This document shows, piece after piece, positions 1 to 8,609 of a stretch of DNA of 64,000 nt. The notes below the pieces were generated by a model. It saw only the letters and a program-made list of their open reading frames with translations. It did no database searches and was not told the DNA's origin. Source of the DNA: Candidatus Krumholzibacteriia bacterium (GTDB lineage: Bacteria; Krumholzibacteriota; Krumholzibacteriia; WVZY01; JAKEHA01); NCBI GenBank assembly GCA_029865265.1, contig JAOUHG010000010.1, positions 53,465 to 117,464 of the forward strand, read 5' to 3'. Every line of letters starts with the position of its first letter. Position 1 is the stretch's first letter. The position numbers and the translations under genes are program-made.

Positions 1-893
1 CGTCCGCCCGCGTCGAGGATCTCGGTGGCCAGTGTGCGGCCGAGGTCTTCCTCGTTGCCGAGCGAACCCTTGACCATGCACTGGATCTTCTCGCTTCCGT
101 CGGGATAGGCCAGCATGCCCTCCAGCTCGAGCGCCTTGCCCTCGATGCTCCCCAGCACCGCGACCGGCGCGCTGGGCTCCACGCCCAGGTACTCGAGGAA
201 GGCCCACTCCGCGCGCAGCATGCTGTGGGTGGAGGGATCGTTGATGGCGTGAACCGCGTCGCGGAAATGCTCCTCGGAGGAACGAACCAGAACCGCCAGC
301 GCCCCCTGTCCCGCCGGCGGGATGCACACCTGGTTGGTGAGCAGCTCGGTCACGAACTCCTGCTTGTTGAGGCGCTCCAGGTCGGCCGCGGCGATGACCG
401 CGCAATCGATGCGGGAGTCCCGCACCTTCTGCAGGATGGAATCCACGCTGCCCTGCGCGCGCACGATACGCAGGTCCGGCCGATAATAGTGAAGCTGTGC
501 CTCGCGGCTCATGCAGCAAACGGCCAGGAGGGCGTTCTCGTGCAGTTCGTCCAGAATGCAACCGTTGTTGGAGATGAGCGCGTCGTAGGGCGTGATGCGC
601 GTGGTCAGCGCGCCGATGGTGAGCCCCGAGGGCATGTGCGTGGGCAGCGCCGAGGCGTCGAGAACCAGAACATCGGACTCGCCGCACAGGAGCTGATTCA
701 TCAGCAGGGCGTGGCGTTCCGGCGAAGCGGGCAGCGCGGTGGATCTCTTGAGGGATTCGGATTCCTGCGAGGCGACGAATTCAACCGGGGTCTTGGCGCC
801 GTGCAGCGCGAGCAGTCGTACGACTTCGTCGAGCTGCACGCGCGACAGGAGATCGACGTCGCTTGCGATCCGACACGTCGTTTTCGTCGTCAC
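1..893 (-). CDS. HemC-like (hydroxymethylbilane synthase family) protein, divergent; 3' end outside window
   Basis: The visible 297 residues follow the porphobilinogen deaminase fold from end to end: a THMPSGLTIGAL stretch (about 85-96), AQLHYYRPDLRIV (132-144), the PPAGQGALAV segment (192-201) and the C-terminal alpha/beta domain. In that family the enzyme condenses four porphobilinogens into hydroxymethylbilane on a cysteine-bound dipyrromethane cofactor. Here the key residues are changed. The HSxKDxP motif with the catalytic Asp reads LDASALP, the SSLRRxAQL arginine motif reads CCMSREAQL, the NVxTRL motif reads SVDSIL, and the EGGC cofactor cysteine motif reads GVEP. The GTG at 893 directly follows an in-frame TGA, so the N-terminus is fixed within a few codons. 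It lies 94 bp downstream of the WecA-like gene on the same strand. Family membership is fairly sure; enzymatic activity is doubtful. Confidence 0.75.
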   Translation of the reverse strand, partial: MTTKTTCRIASDVDLLSRVQLDEVVRLLALHGAKTPVEFVASQESESLKRSTALPASPERHALLMNQLLCGESDVLVLDASALPTHMPSGLTIGALTTRITPYDALISNNGCILDELHENALLAVCCMSREAQLHYYRPDLRIVRAQGSVDSILQKVRDSRIDCAVIAAADLERLNKQEFVTELLTNQVCIPPAGQGALAVLVRSSEEHFRDAVHAINDPSTHSMLRAEWAFLEYLGVEPSAPVAVLGSIEGKALELEGMLAYPDGSEKIQCMVKGSLGNEEDLGRTLATEILDAGG

Positions 894-987
894 TCAGAAA
901 CCGTCCGTCCGGAAGAGTGTACCGCGGCGTTAATCCGACCAGCGTGGGCGGAACGATACCACAGCCCTCGCGGGACCGTCAACGGCG

Positions 988-2124
988 TTACGGACCGACG
1001 GAGGTTCTGCGCTCGGGGATGTTGGCGGTGAAGGAGGACTGAAACGGGATCGTCTTGGCGATGCCGTGGTGCGGCACCGTCTCCGCGGTCTCGCGCCCCT
1101 CCACCATCATGCGCAGGAAGGAGACAAACGCAACCGTTACGAAACCGAGGCCGACGACAACCGGAAGCACCCATCCCATGGCCGCGCCGACGGCGAGCAG
1201 GGAGAAGAACGCCTGCATGCCGTACAGCACCACCAGCGTCCGGCGGGGCGAGAGCCCTGCGTCGCGCAACACGTGGTGCATATGTAGTGTATCCGCGCCG
1301 AACAGGGGCGAGCGCAGTACGATGCGGCGTGCGATGGCCAGCATCGTATCCAGCAGAGGCACGCCCAGCGCCATACACACCGCCGCGAAGGTATTCACGC
1401 TGGGGGCACGCATGGTGATCAGGCACGCGCCCAGCGACAGCAGAAGTCCGAGCAGCATGCTGCCGGTATCACCCATGTAGATGCGGCCGGGAGGAAAATT
1501 GAACACCAGGAAGCCCAGGCACGCCCCGCACATGGCCAGCGAGAGCGCGAGCACCTCCGACATGCCGAGCATGGCCGCGATGACGGCGAACGCGGCGGCG
1601 GAGAGCATGGCCACACCCGCGGCGAGACCGTCGTGCCCGTCCACCAGGTTGACGGAACTGAGCATGCCCACCACGAAAACCAGCGAGACCATGGCGAGCG
1701 CTACGCCGGACGCGTCGAACACCCACATTCCGGTGAAGATCCGGAAACCAACCGCCACCACCGATGCGGAGGCGAGGAGTTGAAAGGCAAGTTTGCGGCG
1801 TGCGGGGAGACTGCGGGTGTCGTCCACCAGGCCGAGCACCACAATAAGCAGCACCGCGGGGATCGCCCGCAGGAGCAACGCGACCGTGACGGTCATCGAC
1901 GATTCGCGCAGCAGGGAGAATGCCATCGCCGCGGCGACGCCGAGGAAGAGCGCGATGCCACCCAGATGGGGAATGGCGTTGCGGTTGATGGCGCGCCCGT
2001 TCGGCTTGTTACCGATCCGCCAGCGGACCGCGAGCGAACGAACGGCCGGCGTCGCAATGACGCTCACTGCAAGCGCGGTTGCAAACACCAACAGGTCAGC
2101 AAGGCCGAAGGTAATGCCGGACAA
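988..2124 (-). CDS. WecA/TagO-type undecaprenyl-phosphate sugar-1-phosphate transferase
   Basis: Integral membrane enzyme of the MraY/WecA family, which transfers a sugar-1-phosphate (usually GlcNAc-1-P) from a UDP-sugar to undecaprenyl phosphate and so starts glycan assembly on the inner membrane. Diagnostic motifs are present in order: LVDDTRSL (about 99-106, Mg-binding Asp pair), NLVDGHDGLA (159-168), RIYMGDTGS (214-222) and a HMHH cluster (281-284), among roughly ten hydrophobic segments. The TTG at 2124 was chosen as start because AGGAGG sits seven bases upstream and it places the first membrane helix at the N-terminus. Longer in-frame starts (ATG 2175, TTG 2223) give an unlikely polar extension. 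The gene follows the polysaccharide operon but has its own candidate promoter. The exact sugar substrate cannot be told from sequence. Confidence 0.88.
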   Translation of the reverse strand: MSGITFGLADLLVFATALAVSVIATPAVRSLAVRWRIGNKPNGRAINRNAIPHLGGIALFLGVAAAMAFSLLRESSMTVTVALLLRAIPAVLLIVVLGLVDDTRSLPARRKLAFQLLASASVVAVGFRIFTGMWVFDASGVALAMVSLVFVVGMLSSVNLVDGHDGLAAGVAMLSAAAFAVIAAMLGMSEVLALSLAMCGACLGFLVFNFPPGRIYMGDTGSMLLGLLLSLGACLITMRAPSVNTFAAVCMALGVPLLDTMLAIARRIVLRSPLFGADTLHMHHVLRDAGLSPRRTLVVLYGMQAFFSLLAVGAAMGWVLPVVVGLGFVTVAFVSFLRMMVEGRETAETVPHHGIAKTIPFQSSFTANIPERRTSVGP

Positions 2125-2193
2125 CGATGAGCCTCCTGAAATGCGGGTCCCGCCCTGCGGGGCCTCCCCGGTCATGCGGCCATGACCGCCGTC

Positions 2194-2223
2194 AGGGTAG
2201 GGGCCTCCCCGAAAGCATGTCAA
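2194..2223 (-). promoter_or_regulatory. sigma70-type promoter for the WecA-like gene
   Basis: Reading on the minus strand, a perfect -35 TTGACA (2223-2218) is followed after 18 bp by TACCCT (2199-2194). Transcription would begin near 2187, about 60 nt before the TTG start at 2124. The same -10 hexamer occurs upstream of gmd. Confidence 0.5.
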
Positions 2224-2239
2224 GCCGAGAGATTCTTCA

Positions 2240-3754
2240 CTAGCCTTTTATTTTCAATAAGTTACCAAACAGGGGCCGGATCTCGCCGGGCCGTATCACC
2301 CGGAACGCCAGAACCAGCAACCCGTACAGCAGTACGTGCACGGCGGCCAGCACGACCGTCGCAACGCCCGAATCCGATCCAATGCGGCGAAATACCAGCC
2401 AGAGCGCGGCGGCAACCACCGTCCCTGCAAGAAGCGTGCGAATCGCCAGCCACACCGCCCGGGCGCTCATGCGGACGCCGAAAACCCCGAAAACCTCGCG
2501 CATCCCGAATACCAGCAGGAGCCCGTAGGAGATGATGGTGGCCAGAATGGCGCCCCGCGAGTGCATGGTGGGGATGAGGATCACGTTCAGGGCGAAGTTC
2601 AGCACCGCCGCGCCAGCCGTCAGCCAGGCGTAGGTGCGGATCTTTTCCGCCGCAAGCAACGCCGGCAACACCAGGGCGCCCAGGCTGCGGATGATGACCA
2701 CCCACGCGAACATCGCCATCAGCCCCCCGGCGTATGCGTACTGGTCGGTGTACACCAGCGTCAGCAACGGAACCGCCATGGCCACGAACACCGAACCAAA
2801 CAGCACACCCGCCACCAGTGACAGCCGCAGCGCGCGGCGGATGAGCGACGCGCACTCCGCCATTTCCCCGCGCGAAAAACGCGAGGCGAGCGCGGGGCGC
2901 AGCGTGGTTACCATCGCGAATGCCGGAAACAGCGACACCTCCATCACCGCGCGGGCAATGGAATACTGCCCCACCTCTTCCAGCGGATCAAAGTAGCCCA
3001 GCACGAGTTTGTCCATCTGCGAGTAGATCGTCACCGACGCGGTGCTGACGGCGAGCGGTATGCTCATGGCCAGCAGGCGGCGGCGGATGGCGGCGTGGTC
3101 CCCGGAATCCGGTGCCGCGTCGGGGAGAAAGCGGCGCAGCAGCAACGAGAAGGCGACGATACCCACCAGCCACGCGGCGATGTACCCCAGCAGGATCGCC
3201 ACCACGCCCAGCCCCGCGGCCACCACGCCCGCGGTGGCAATGACGCGTATGGTCAGCATGGTGGCACGAACGCGCGACACGGTGGCGTGGCGGTTCAGCC
3301 CGATGAGGAACTGTTCCTGGAACTCGTAGATGCTCGCGCAGAAGACGATGCCGGCGGCGATCCGCACCGGCCACAGCAGCGCCTCGTTGTGGAACCAACC
3401 CGCTATACTGGGGGCGAGCAGGTAGGTGACGAGTGCCGTGGGCAGCGCCAGAGCCAGACGCAGGTTGGAACCGGTGGAGAGCAGCGTGCGCAGTGCGCCG
3501 GGCCGCGAGACGCCGTACTCGCTGGCCAGGCGCGATGCGCCCAGGTCCAGGCCCAGTTTGGCAACGATGAGCACCTGGGTGGCGAAGGCCATGGCCCAGG
3601 ACACGGAACCCCACACGGCGGGGCCGGAGAAGCGCGCGATGATCCAGGAAGTGGCGAAGGCGGCGAAGACGGGCAGGAGCGACAAAGCGACGCTCCAGGC
3701 GAAGCTGTGCCCCACCGCGGTATTCTGAAATGACCAGTTGTTACGGCTGCTCAT
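2240..3754 (-). CDS. Wzx-type polysaccharide flippase (MOP/PST family)
   Basis: A 504-residue polytopic membrane protein with about 12-14 hydrophobic segments and the N-terminal layout of polysaccharide biosynthesis (PST/MOP superfamily) flippases, including WIIARFSGPAVWG near residue 40 and a LGLDLGASR segment near 70. Such proteins flip undecaprenyl-linked oligosaccharide units across the inner membrane. ATG at 3754 was preferred over the adjacent TTG at 3757. The gene overlaps the 3' end of wecB by 14 bp, pointing to coupled translation as the last gene of the nucleotide-sugar operon. No Wzy polymerase or ligase is visible in the window. Family call is firm; the specific glycan is unknown. 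Confidence 0.85.
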   Translation of the reverse strand: MSSRNNWSFQNTAVGHSFAWSVALSLLPVFAAFATSWIIARFSGPAVWGSVSWAMAFATQVLIVAKLGLDLGASRLASEYGVSRPGALRTLLSTGSNLRLALALPTALVTYLLAPSIAGWFHNEALLWPVRIAAGIVFCASIYEFQEQFLIGLNRHATVSRVRATMLTIRVIATAGVVAAGLGVVAILLGYIAAWLVGIVAFSLLLRRFLPDAAPDSGDHAAIRRRLLAMSIPLAVSTASVTIYSQMDKLVLGYFDPLEEVGQYSIARAVMEVSLFPAFAMVTTLRPALASRFSRGEMAECASLIRRALRLSLVAGVLFGSVFVAMAVPLLTLVYTDQYAYAGGLMAMFAWVVIIRSLGALVLPALLAAEKIRTYAWLTAGAAVLNFALNVILIPTMHSRGAILATIISYGLLLVFGMREVFGVFGVRMSARAVWLAIRTLLAGTVVAAALWLVFRRIGSDSGVATVVLAAVHVLLYGLLVLAFRVIRPGEIRPLFGNLLKIKG

Positions 3755-4847
3755 CAAAAAAACGGACGATCACCTGCGCGATTCGCGGGGCCGACTTTCC
3801 GTCCCACAGGTCCGGAATCCGCGCTTCCCTGACATCATGCCGAAGCACATCCCGTGCCTCGGCCACAATTCGCGCGGTGTCGGTCCCGACCAGACGATTG
3901 GTCCCGACCGTTACGGTCACGGGCCGTTCAGTATTTTCACGGATCGTCAGGCAGGGGATTCCGAGAGCAGTCGTTTCTTCCTGGATACCTCCAGAATCGG
4001 TGAGAACAAGAGAACTATACTTCATCAGCTTGAGGAAGTCCAGATACCCCACTGGTTCGATCAGGCGCACGGCGTCGCCTTTGATCTGGTAGCGCGCCCG
4101 TTCGATGGCCTGGCGGGTGCGCGGGTGCACCGGAAACACCAGCGGGCAATCCTGCCCGACCTCGCAAAGCGCGTCCAGCAGGCGGGTTAGCTGCACCATG
4201 TCGTCCACGTTGGACGGCCGGTGCAGTGTCACCAGACCGTAGCCGCCCGGCTCCAGGCCCAGGGTCTCCAGCACGGTGGATTTCTCCGCGACGTGCTCGG
4301 AGGCGCGCAGGCTGTCGATCATGACGTTGCCGGTGAAGTGAATCTTCCTTGCTTCGATGCCCTCGCGCAGGAGGTTGTCGCGCGCCTCGGGGGAGGTGAT
4401 GAAGAGGAGGTCGCTGATGGCGTCGGTCAGCATGCGATTGATCTCCTCGGGCATTTCGCGGTCGAAGCTGCGAAGGCCCGCCTCCACATGCGCCACCGGC
4501 ACGCCGCGCTTGGACGCCACCAGTGCACAGGCGATCGTGGAGTTGACGTCACCCACCACCAGCACCAGGTCCGCGTCGGCGGCGACCAGCGCCGGCTCGA
4601 AGGCAAGCATGACGCGCGCGGTCTGTTCCGCGTGGGTGCCGGAGCCAACGCCGAGGTGCGCGTCGGGCTTGGGCAGGCCGAGGTCGTCGAAGAAGACCTT
4701 CGACATGTTCTCGTCGTAGTGCTGCCCGGTGTGGACCAGGGTGAGCTTGAAGCGGCCGGTGGCGTCGAGCGCGCGCCACACCGGCGCCACCTTCATGAAG
4801 TTGGGCCGCGCGGCGGCAACCAGGAGGATGTTGGGCTTGCGGGTCAC
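3741..4847 (-). CDS. wecB: UDP-N-acetylglucosamine 2-epimerase (non-hydrolysing)
   Basis: Cytoplasmic enzyme interconverting UDP-GlcNAc and UDP-ManNAc. The 368-residue length is normal for the family. Signatures include AAARPNFMKVAPVWRAL near the N-terminus, THTGQHY-like LVHTGQHYDENMS, VVGDVNSTIACAL (about 95), AHVEAGLRSFDREMPEE (about 115-135), and TDSGGIQEE (about 285). The start is GTG, overlapping the rfbB stop as GTGA, so the two are translationally coupled. No UDP-ManNAc dehydrogenase (wecC) of unmistakable type is adjacent, although a UDP-sugar dehydrogenase lies upstream in the operon and could act on this product. Confidence 0.95.
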   Translation of the reverse strand: MTRKPNILLVAAARPNFMKVAPVWRALDATGRFKLTLVHTGQHYDENMSKVFFDDLGLPKPDAHLGVGSGTHAEQTARVMLAFEPALVAADADLVLVVGDVNSTIACALVASKRGVPVAHVEAGLRSFDREMPEEINRMLTDAISDLLFITSPEARDNLLREGIEARKIHFTGNVMIDSLRASEHVAEKSTVLETLGLEPGGYGLVTLHRPSNVDDMVQLTRLLDALCEVGQDCPLVFPVHPRTRQAIERARYQIKGDAVRLIEPVGYLDFLKLMKYSSLVLTDSGGIQEETTALGIPCLTIRENTERPVTVTVGTNRLVGTDTARIVAEARDVLRHDVREARIPDLWDGKSAPRIAQVIVRFFDEQP

Positions 4848-5875
4848 GAACGGGCCTTTCCCTTCGCGAGCCGTTCACCGTAGTGCTTCTGGTAGTACTC
4901 GCGAAAGGCGCCGCTCTTGACGCGCTCCCACCAGCCGCGGTTCTCCACGTACCAGCGCACCGTCTGCTGCATGGCGTCGGCGAAGTCGGTTTGCGGTTTC
5001 CAGCCCAGCGCGCGCACCTTGTCCGCGGCCAGCTTGTACATGCGGTCGTGCCCCTTGCGGTCCTCGATGAACACGATCTTCGACCCGGTGTCACCCACGT
5101 GCTTGATGATCAGCTCCGCGATGCGCAGGTTGGGCTGCGAGTTCCCCACCGCGATGTTGTACACCTCGCCGTCGTTGCCCTTCTCGGCCACCAGAGCGAT
5201 GCCGCGGCAGTTGTCCTCCACGAACAGCCAGTCGCGCATGTGCATGCCGTCTCCGTACAGGGGAAGTTCCTTGCCCTCCATGGCGTTGGTGGTGAAGAGG
5301 GGAATGAACTTCTCCACGTGCTGGTAGGGCCCGAAGTTGTTGGAGCTGCGCGTGATCACCAGCGGCAGCTTGTACGTGTTGGCAAAAGCCAGGCACATGA
5401 GGTCGCCGCCGCACTTGCTGGCGCTGTACGGGTTGCCGGGCTTGAGCGGCGATTCCTCGGTGAAGCCCTCGCCTTCGCTGGAGCCGTACACCTCGTCGGT
5501 GGAGATCTGCACGTAGCGCTTCGCCTTGAATTCGCGCGCGAAGTTCAACAGGTTGTACGTGCCCTGGATGTCGGTCTCGATGAAGCTGGCCGCCTCCTCG
5601 ATGGAACGGTCCACGTGCGTCTCCGCGGCGAAGTTAAACACCACCTCGGCGCCGGCCATGGCCTCGCGCACCACGGCGGGGTCGCAGATGTTGCCCTTCA
5701 CGAAGCGCACCCGCCCCTTGTCCACCAGGTCGCCGATGTTCTCCATGTTGCCGGCGTAGGTGAGCGCATCGAGCACGGTGATGGCGCACGAAGGATGCTC
5801 CGCGGCCATCATGCGCACGAAGTTGGAACCAATGAAACCGGCGCCACCGGTGACGAGAATGGATTTGAACGCCAT
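4844..5875 (-). CDS. rfbB: dTDP-glucose 4,6-dehydratase
   Basis: Extended short-chain dehydrogenase/reductase converting dTDP-glucose to dTDP-4-keto-6-deoxyglucose. Seen in the 343-residue product: the Rossmann motif TGGAGFIGSNF at residue 9, FAAETHVDRSI near 84, STDEVYGSSEG (catalytic Asp-Glu pair) near 125, the YSASKCGGD catalytic Tyr-Lys near 155, and SSNNFGPYQHVEKFIP, characteristic of RmlB. Its stop overlaps the wecB GTG; 24 bp separates it from the upstream epimerase-like gene. The usual partners rfbA and rfbD are not in this window. Confidence 0.96.
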   Translation of the reverse strand: MAFKSILVTGGAGFIGSNFVRMMAAEHPSCAITVLDALTYAGNMENIGDLVDKGRVRFVKGNICDPAVVREAMAGAEVVFNFAAETHVDRSIEEAASFIETDIQGTYNLLNFAREFKAKRYVQISTDEVYGSSEGEGFTEESPLKPGNPYSASKCGGDLMCLAFANTYKLPLVITRSSNNFGPYQHVEKFIPLFTTNAMEGKELPLYGDGMHMRDWLFVEDNCRGIALVAEKGNDGEVYNIAVGNSQPNLRIAELIIKHVGDTGSKIVFIEDRKGHDRMYKLAADKVRALGWKPQTDFADAMQQTVRWYVENRGWWERVKSGAFREYYQKHYGERLAKGKARS

Positions 5876-5899
5876 GGTGTTCTCCGCCGACGCGGGGCG

Positions 5900-6361
5900 T
5901 CAGCCGTCCTTGCGGTCCCAGTCGTAGGGGATGTCGTTGTCGTGCGGATGCACGCGGAACTCGTCCGGCTCCTTGTAGTTGTAGGGCTCGGTGGGGATGT
6001 TGACCAGGAACCCCGGCGTGGTGCCGATGCCCTTCATGCCGTGCAGCACCAGGGGCGGAATCACCAGCAGGATGGGGTTGCGCTCGCCCAGGAAGAACTC
6101 GTTCACCAGCCCGTGCGTGGACGACTTCTCGCGGCCGTCGTACAGCACCACCTTGAGCATGCCGTTGACGCACACGAAATGGTCGGTCTGCTTCTTGTGG
6201 TAGTGCCAGCCCTTGACCACGCCCGGGTAGGCAACGGTGAGATAGGCCTGCCCGAACTTCTGGAAGATCTCGTCATCGGAGCGCAGCATCTCCATCAGGA
6301 AACCACGCTCGTCGGGGATGACCTTGAGCTGCTTGATGCGGACACCGTCTATCAGTTTCAC
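5900..6361 (-). CDS. rfbC: dTDP-4-dehydrorhamnose 3,5-epimerase family protein (RmlC-like cupin)
   Basis: A 153-residue single-domain cupin of the RmlC family, expected to epimerise C3/C5 of dTDP-4-keto-6-deoxyglucose. GVVKGWHYHKKQTDHF (about 47-62) holds the catalytic-His region, and the tail EPYNYKEPDEFR followed by IPYDW is typical of the family. It is shorter than the classic enzyme of about 180 residues, and the canonical RGLHxQ is altered to KGWHYH, so a related 3-epimerase or isomerase specificity is possible. The start is GTG overlapping the ugd stop (GTGA). Confidence 0.82.
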   Translation of the reverse strand: MKLIDGVRIKQLKVIPDERGFLMEMLRSDDEIFQKFGQAYLTVAYPGVVKGWHYHKKQTDHFVCVNGMLKVVLYDGREKSSTHGLVNEFFLGERNPILLVIPPLVLHGMKGIGTTPGFLVNIPTEPYNYKEPDEFRVHPHDNDIPYDWDRKDG

Positions 6362-7671
6362 TTTCGTCCCCTTCCGAACGATTCGTACACGAAACCCTGT
6401 CCTTCAACGCGCTCGCGCGTGTAGACGTTCCGGCAGTCCACGAACACATTGCCGCGCATGGCGCCCTTGAGGCGCGGGAAGTCCAGCTCGCGGAACTGGT
6501 TCCACTCGGTTACCAGGACGAGCGCGTCGCAGCCGGTGGCGGTGTCGTAGGCATTCTTGCCGTACTCCACCGGCGCCTCCACCACTTTCTTGAAGTTCTC
6601 CATCGCCACCGGGTCGAACACGCGCACCCGCGCGCCGCGCGCGAGCAGGTCGTGGATCAGCCGTATGGCGGGCGCTTCGCGCAGATCGTCGGTGTTGGGC
6701 TTGAAGGCCAGGCCCAGCAGACCAATCGTCTTTCCCTCCACGTCGCCGGTGGCCCCCACCAGCTTCTCCATGGCGCGGCCGGTGAGCTCATGATTGATGG
6801 CGTGCGCGGCCGAGATGAGCGGCGCGGCGAATCCGTGCTGGTTGGCCACGTGGATCAGCGACGACACGTCCTTGGGCAGGCACGAGCCCCCGTAGCCGAT
6901 GCCGGCGTGGAGAAACTTTCTGCCGATGCGGCCGTCGAGCCCCATGCCCTTGGCCACTTCATCGACGTTGGCGCCCACCAGTTCGCAGATGCGCGCCATC
7001 TCGTTGATGAATGATATCTTGGTGGCCAGAAACGAGTTGGAGGCGTACTTGATCATCTCCGCGCTCTCCAGGGTGGTGGAGACGATGGGCGTCTCCAGCA
7101 GGTAGAGCGGCCGGTACACCTGCTTCATCAACTCGCGCGCGCGGTCGCTCTCGACACCCACCACCACGCGGTCGGGCCGACGGAAGTCGTCCACCGCGGA
7201 ACCCTCGCGCAGGAACTCCGGGTTGGAAACGATGTCGTACTCGGCGCCCTTGGGCTTGTTCTCCTCGATCACCGCCGCGATCCTGCGCGCGGTACCGGCG
7301 GGCGAGGTGCTCTTCTGCACCACCACCGTGTAGCCCGAGAGGTGCTTCGCCACGTCGCGCGCCGCGTCGAACACGAATTTCAGGTCGGTACCGCCGTCTT
7401 CCTGCGCGGGCGTGCCCACGGCGATGAACACCACCTCGGCGTCGCGCACCGCGGCGGCGAGGTCGGTGGTGAAGAACAGGCGCTCGCCCGCGACGTTGTT
7501 CGAGACCACATCCTTGAGCCCCGGTTCGTAAATGGGTATCTCACCGCGTCCCAGTGCGGCGATGCGCCCGGCGTCGATGTCCACACAGGTCACGTGATGC
7601 CCGAAGTCCGCCAGGCACGCGCCGCTCACCAGACCCACGTAGCCGGTTCCGATCATGCAGATTTTGGTCAT
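6358..7671 (-). CDS. ugd: UDP-glucose/UDP-ManNAc 6-dehydrogenase family (UDP-glucose 6-dehydrogenase)
   Basis: NAD-dependent four-electron oxidation of a UDP-hexose to a UDP-uronic acid. The 437-residue protein has the N-terminal NAD site MIGTGYVGLVSGACLA, the FIAVGTPAQEDGG loop, KSTSPAGTA, NPEFLREGSA near 150, and the catalytic cysteine in GIGYGGSCLPKDV near 258. AFKPNTDDLREAP in the C-terminal domain completes the family pattern. The pattern fits the UDP-glucose (TuaD/Ugd) branch best. Start overlaps the rmd stop by 4 bp. Confidence 0.95.
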   Translation of the reverse strand: MTKICMIGTGYVGLVSGACLADFGHHVTCVDIDAGRIAALGRGEIPIYEPGLKDVVSNNVAGERLFFTTDLAAAVRDAEVVFIAVGTPAQEDGGTDLKFVFDAARDVAKHLSGYTVVVQKSTSPAGTARRIAAVIEENKPKGAEYDIVSNPEFLREGSAVDDFRRPDRVVVGVESDRARELMKQVYRPLYLLETPIVSTTLESAEMIKYASNSFLATKISFINEMARICELVGANVDEVAKGMGLDGRIGRKFLHAGIGYGGSCLPKDVSSLIHVANQHGFAAPLISAAHAINHELTGRAMEKLVGATGDVEGKTIGLLGLAFKPNTDDLREAPAIRLIHDLLARGARVRVFDPVAMENFKKVVEAPVEYGKNAYDTATGCDALVLVTEWNQFRELDFPRLKGAMRGNVFVDCRNVYTRERVEGQGFVYESFGRGRK

Positions 7672-8609
7672 GCGTCTTCCTTATCCCAGTAGTCCAGCAG
7701 CGACGCGAGCGTCTCTGCGATGGGCAGTCTTGCGCTCCACCCGGTGTGGCTGTGTATCTTGCCCGGGTCGCCGCGCAGGTCCGGCATGTCCACCGGGCGC
7801 AGACGCGACGCGTCCACGCGCATGGTGACGTCCACGTTGGCGATGTCGCACATCTGGCGCAGCATGTCGCCGATTCGGTACGAGCGGCCGCTGCACACGT
7901 TGTAGGTCTCGCCGCTGCGGCCCTTCTTCAACAGCACGACGTACGCGTCGCACACGTCGCGCACGTCCAGAAAATCCCGCTTCACGTCCAGGTTTCCCAC
8001 CTCGATGGTCTCGCTGCGCGTTCCACGCCGGATGGCCGCCACCTGGCGGGCGAAACTGGACAGCACGAACGCGTCGCGCTGGCCGGGCCCGGTATGATTG
8101 AAACTGCGCGTCATCACCGCGTCCACCGAATAGAGCCGGGCGAACATCGCCCCGGTCTGGTTCTGGATGGCCTTGGCGAGCGCGTAGGGGCTCTGCGGGT
8201 TCACCGGCGTCGTCTCCACCAGCGGGAGTTGCGACGGGTGCACCGTGCCATACTCGTCCGCGGAACCGACGAGCAGGATTCGCGCGGGCGACCTGCGCCG
8301 CCGCAGCAGGTTCATGATGTTAAGCGCCGGGCGCGTGTTGTCGGACAGGGTTTGCGCGGGATCGTCAAACGATACGCGCACGCTCGCCTGCCCGGCGAGG
8401 TGGGCGATACACGCGGGATCGGATCGTCCCAGCACGTCCTCCACGAAGGCCTCGTCGCACAGGTCACCAACCAGACACTGCGCGCCATCGAAGTCCCCCG
8501 CCGCGGCCAACCGGTCCGCCCCCCACACGTCGTAGCCGGCCGCGGCCAGCCGCGCGACCAGCGCGCGACCGACGAATCCGTTACAGCCTGTGACGAGGGC
8601 TTTCTCCAT
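7668..8609 (-). CDS. rmd: GDP-6-deoxy-D-mannose reductase-like SDR epimerase
   Basis: Extended SDR of 313 residues with TGCNGFVGRAL (Rossmann, about 8-18), GSADEYGTV (about 113), YALAKAIQNQ (catalytic Tyr-Lys about 140) and SFNHTGPGQRDAFV, the last typical of GDP-4-keto-6-deoxymannose reductases. With the adjacent gmd it would make GDP-D-rhamnose. The ATG overlaps the gmd stop by one base (TAATG). An alternative role as a second dehydratase is possible because closely similar proteins are annotated both ways. Confidence 0.8.
   Translation of the reverse strand: MEKALVTGCNGFVGRALVARLAAAGYDVWGADRLAAAGDFDGAQCLVGDLCDEAFVEDVLGRSDPACIAHLAGQASVRVSFDDPAQTLSDNTRPALNIMNLLRRRRSPARILLVGSADEYGTVHPSQLPLVETTPVNPQSPYALAKAIQNQTGAMFARLYSVDAVMTRSFNHTGPGQRDAFVLSSFARQVAAIRRGTRSETIEVGNLDVKRDFLDVRDVCDAYVVLLKKGRSGETYNVCSGRSYRIGDMLRQMCDIANVDVTMRVDASRLRPVDMPDLRGDPGKIHSHTGWSARLPIAETLASLLDYWDKEDA

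Noticed and set aside
225..1031. Plus-strand open frame of 268 codons over the hemC-like gene
   Set aside because: It is fully antisense to the hemC-like frame, whose conserved motifs fix the coding strand.
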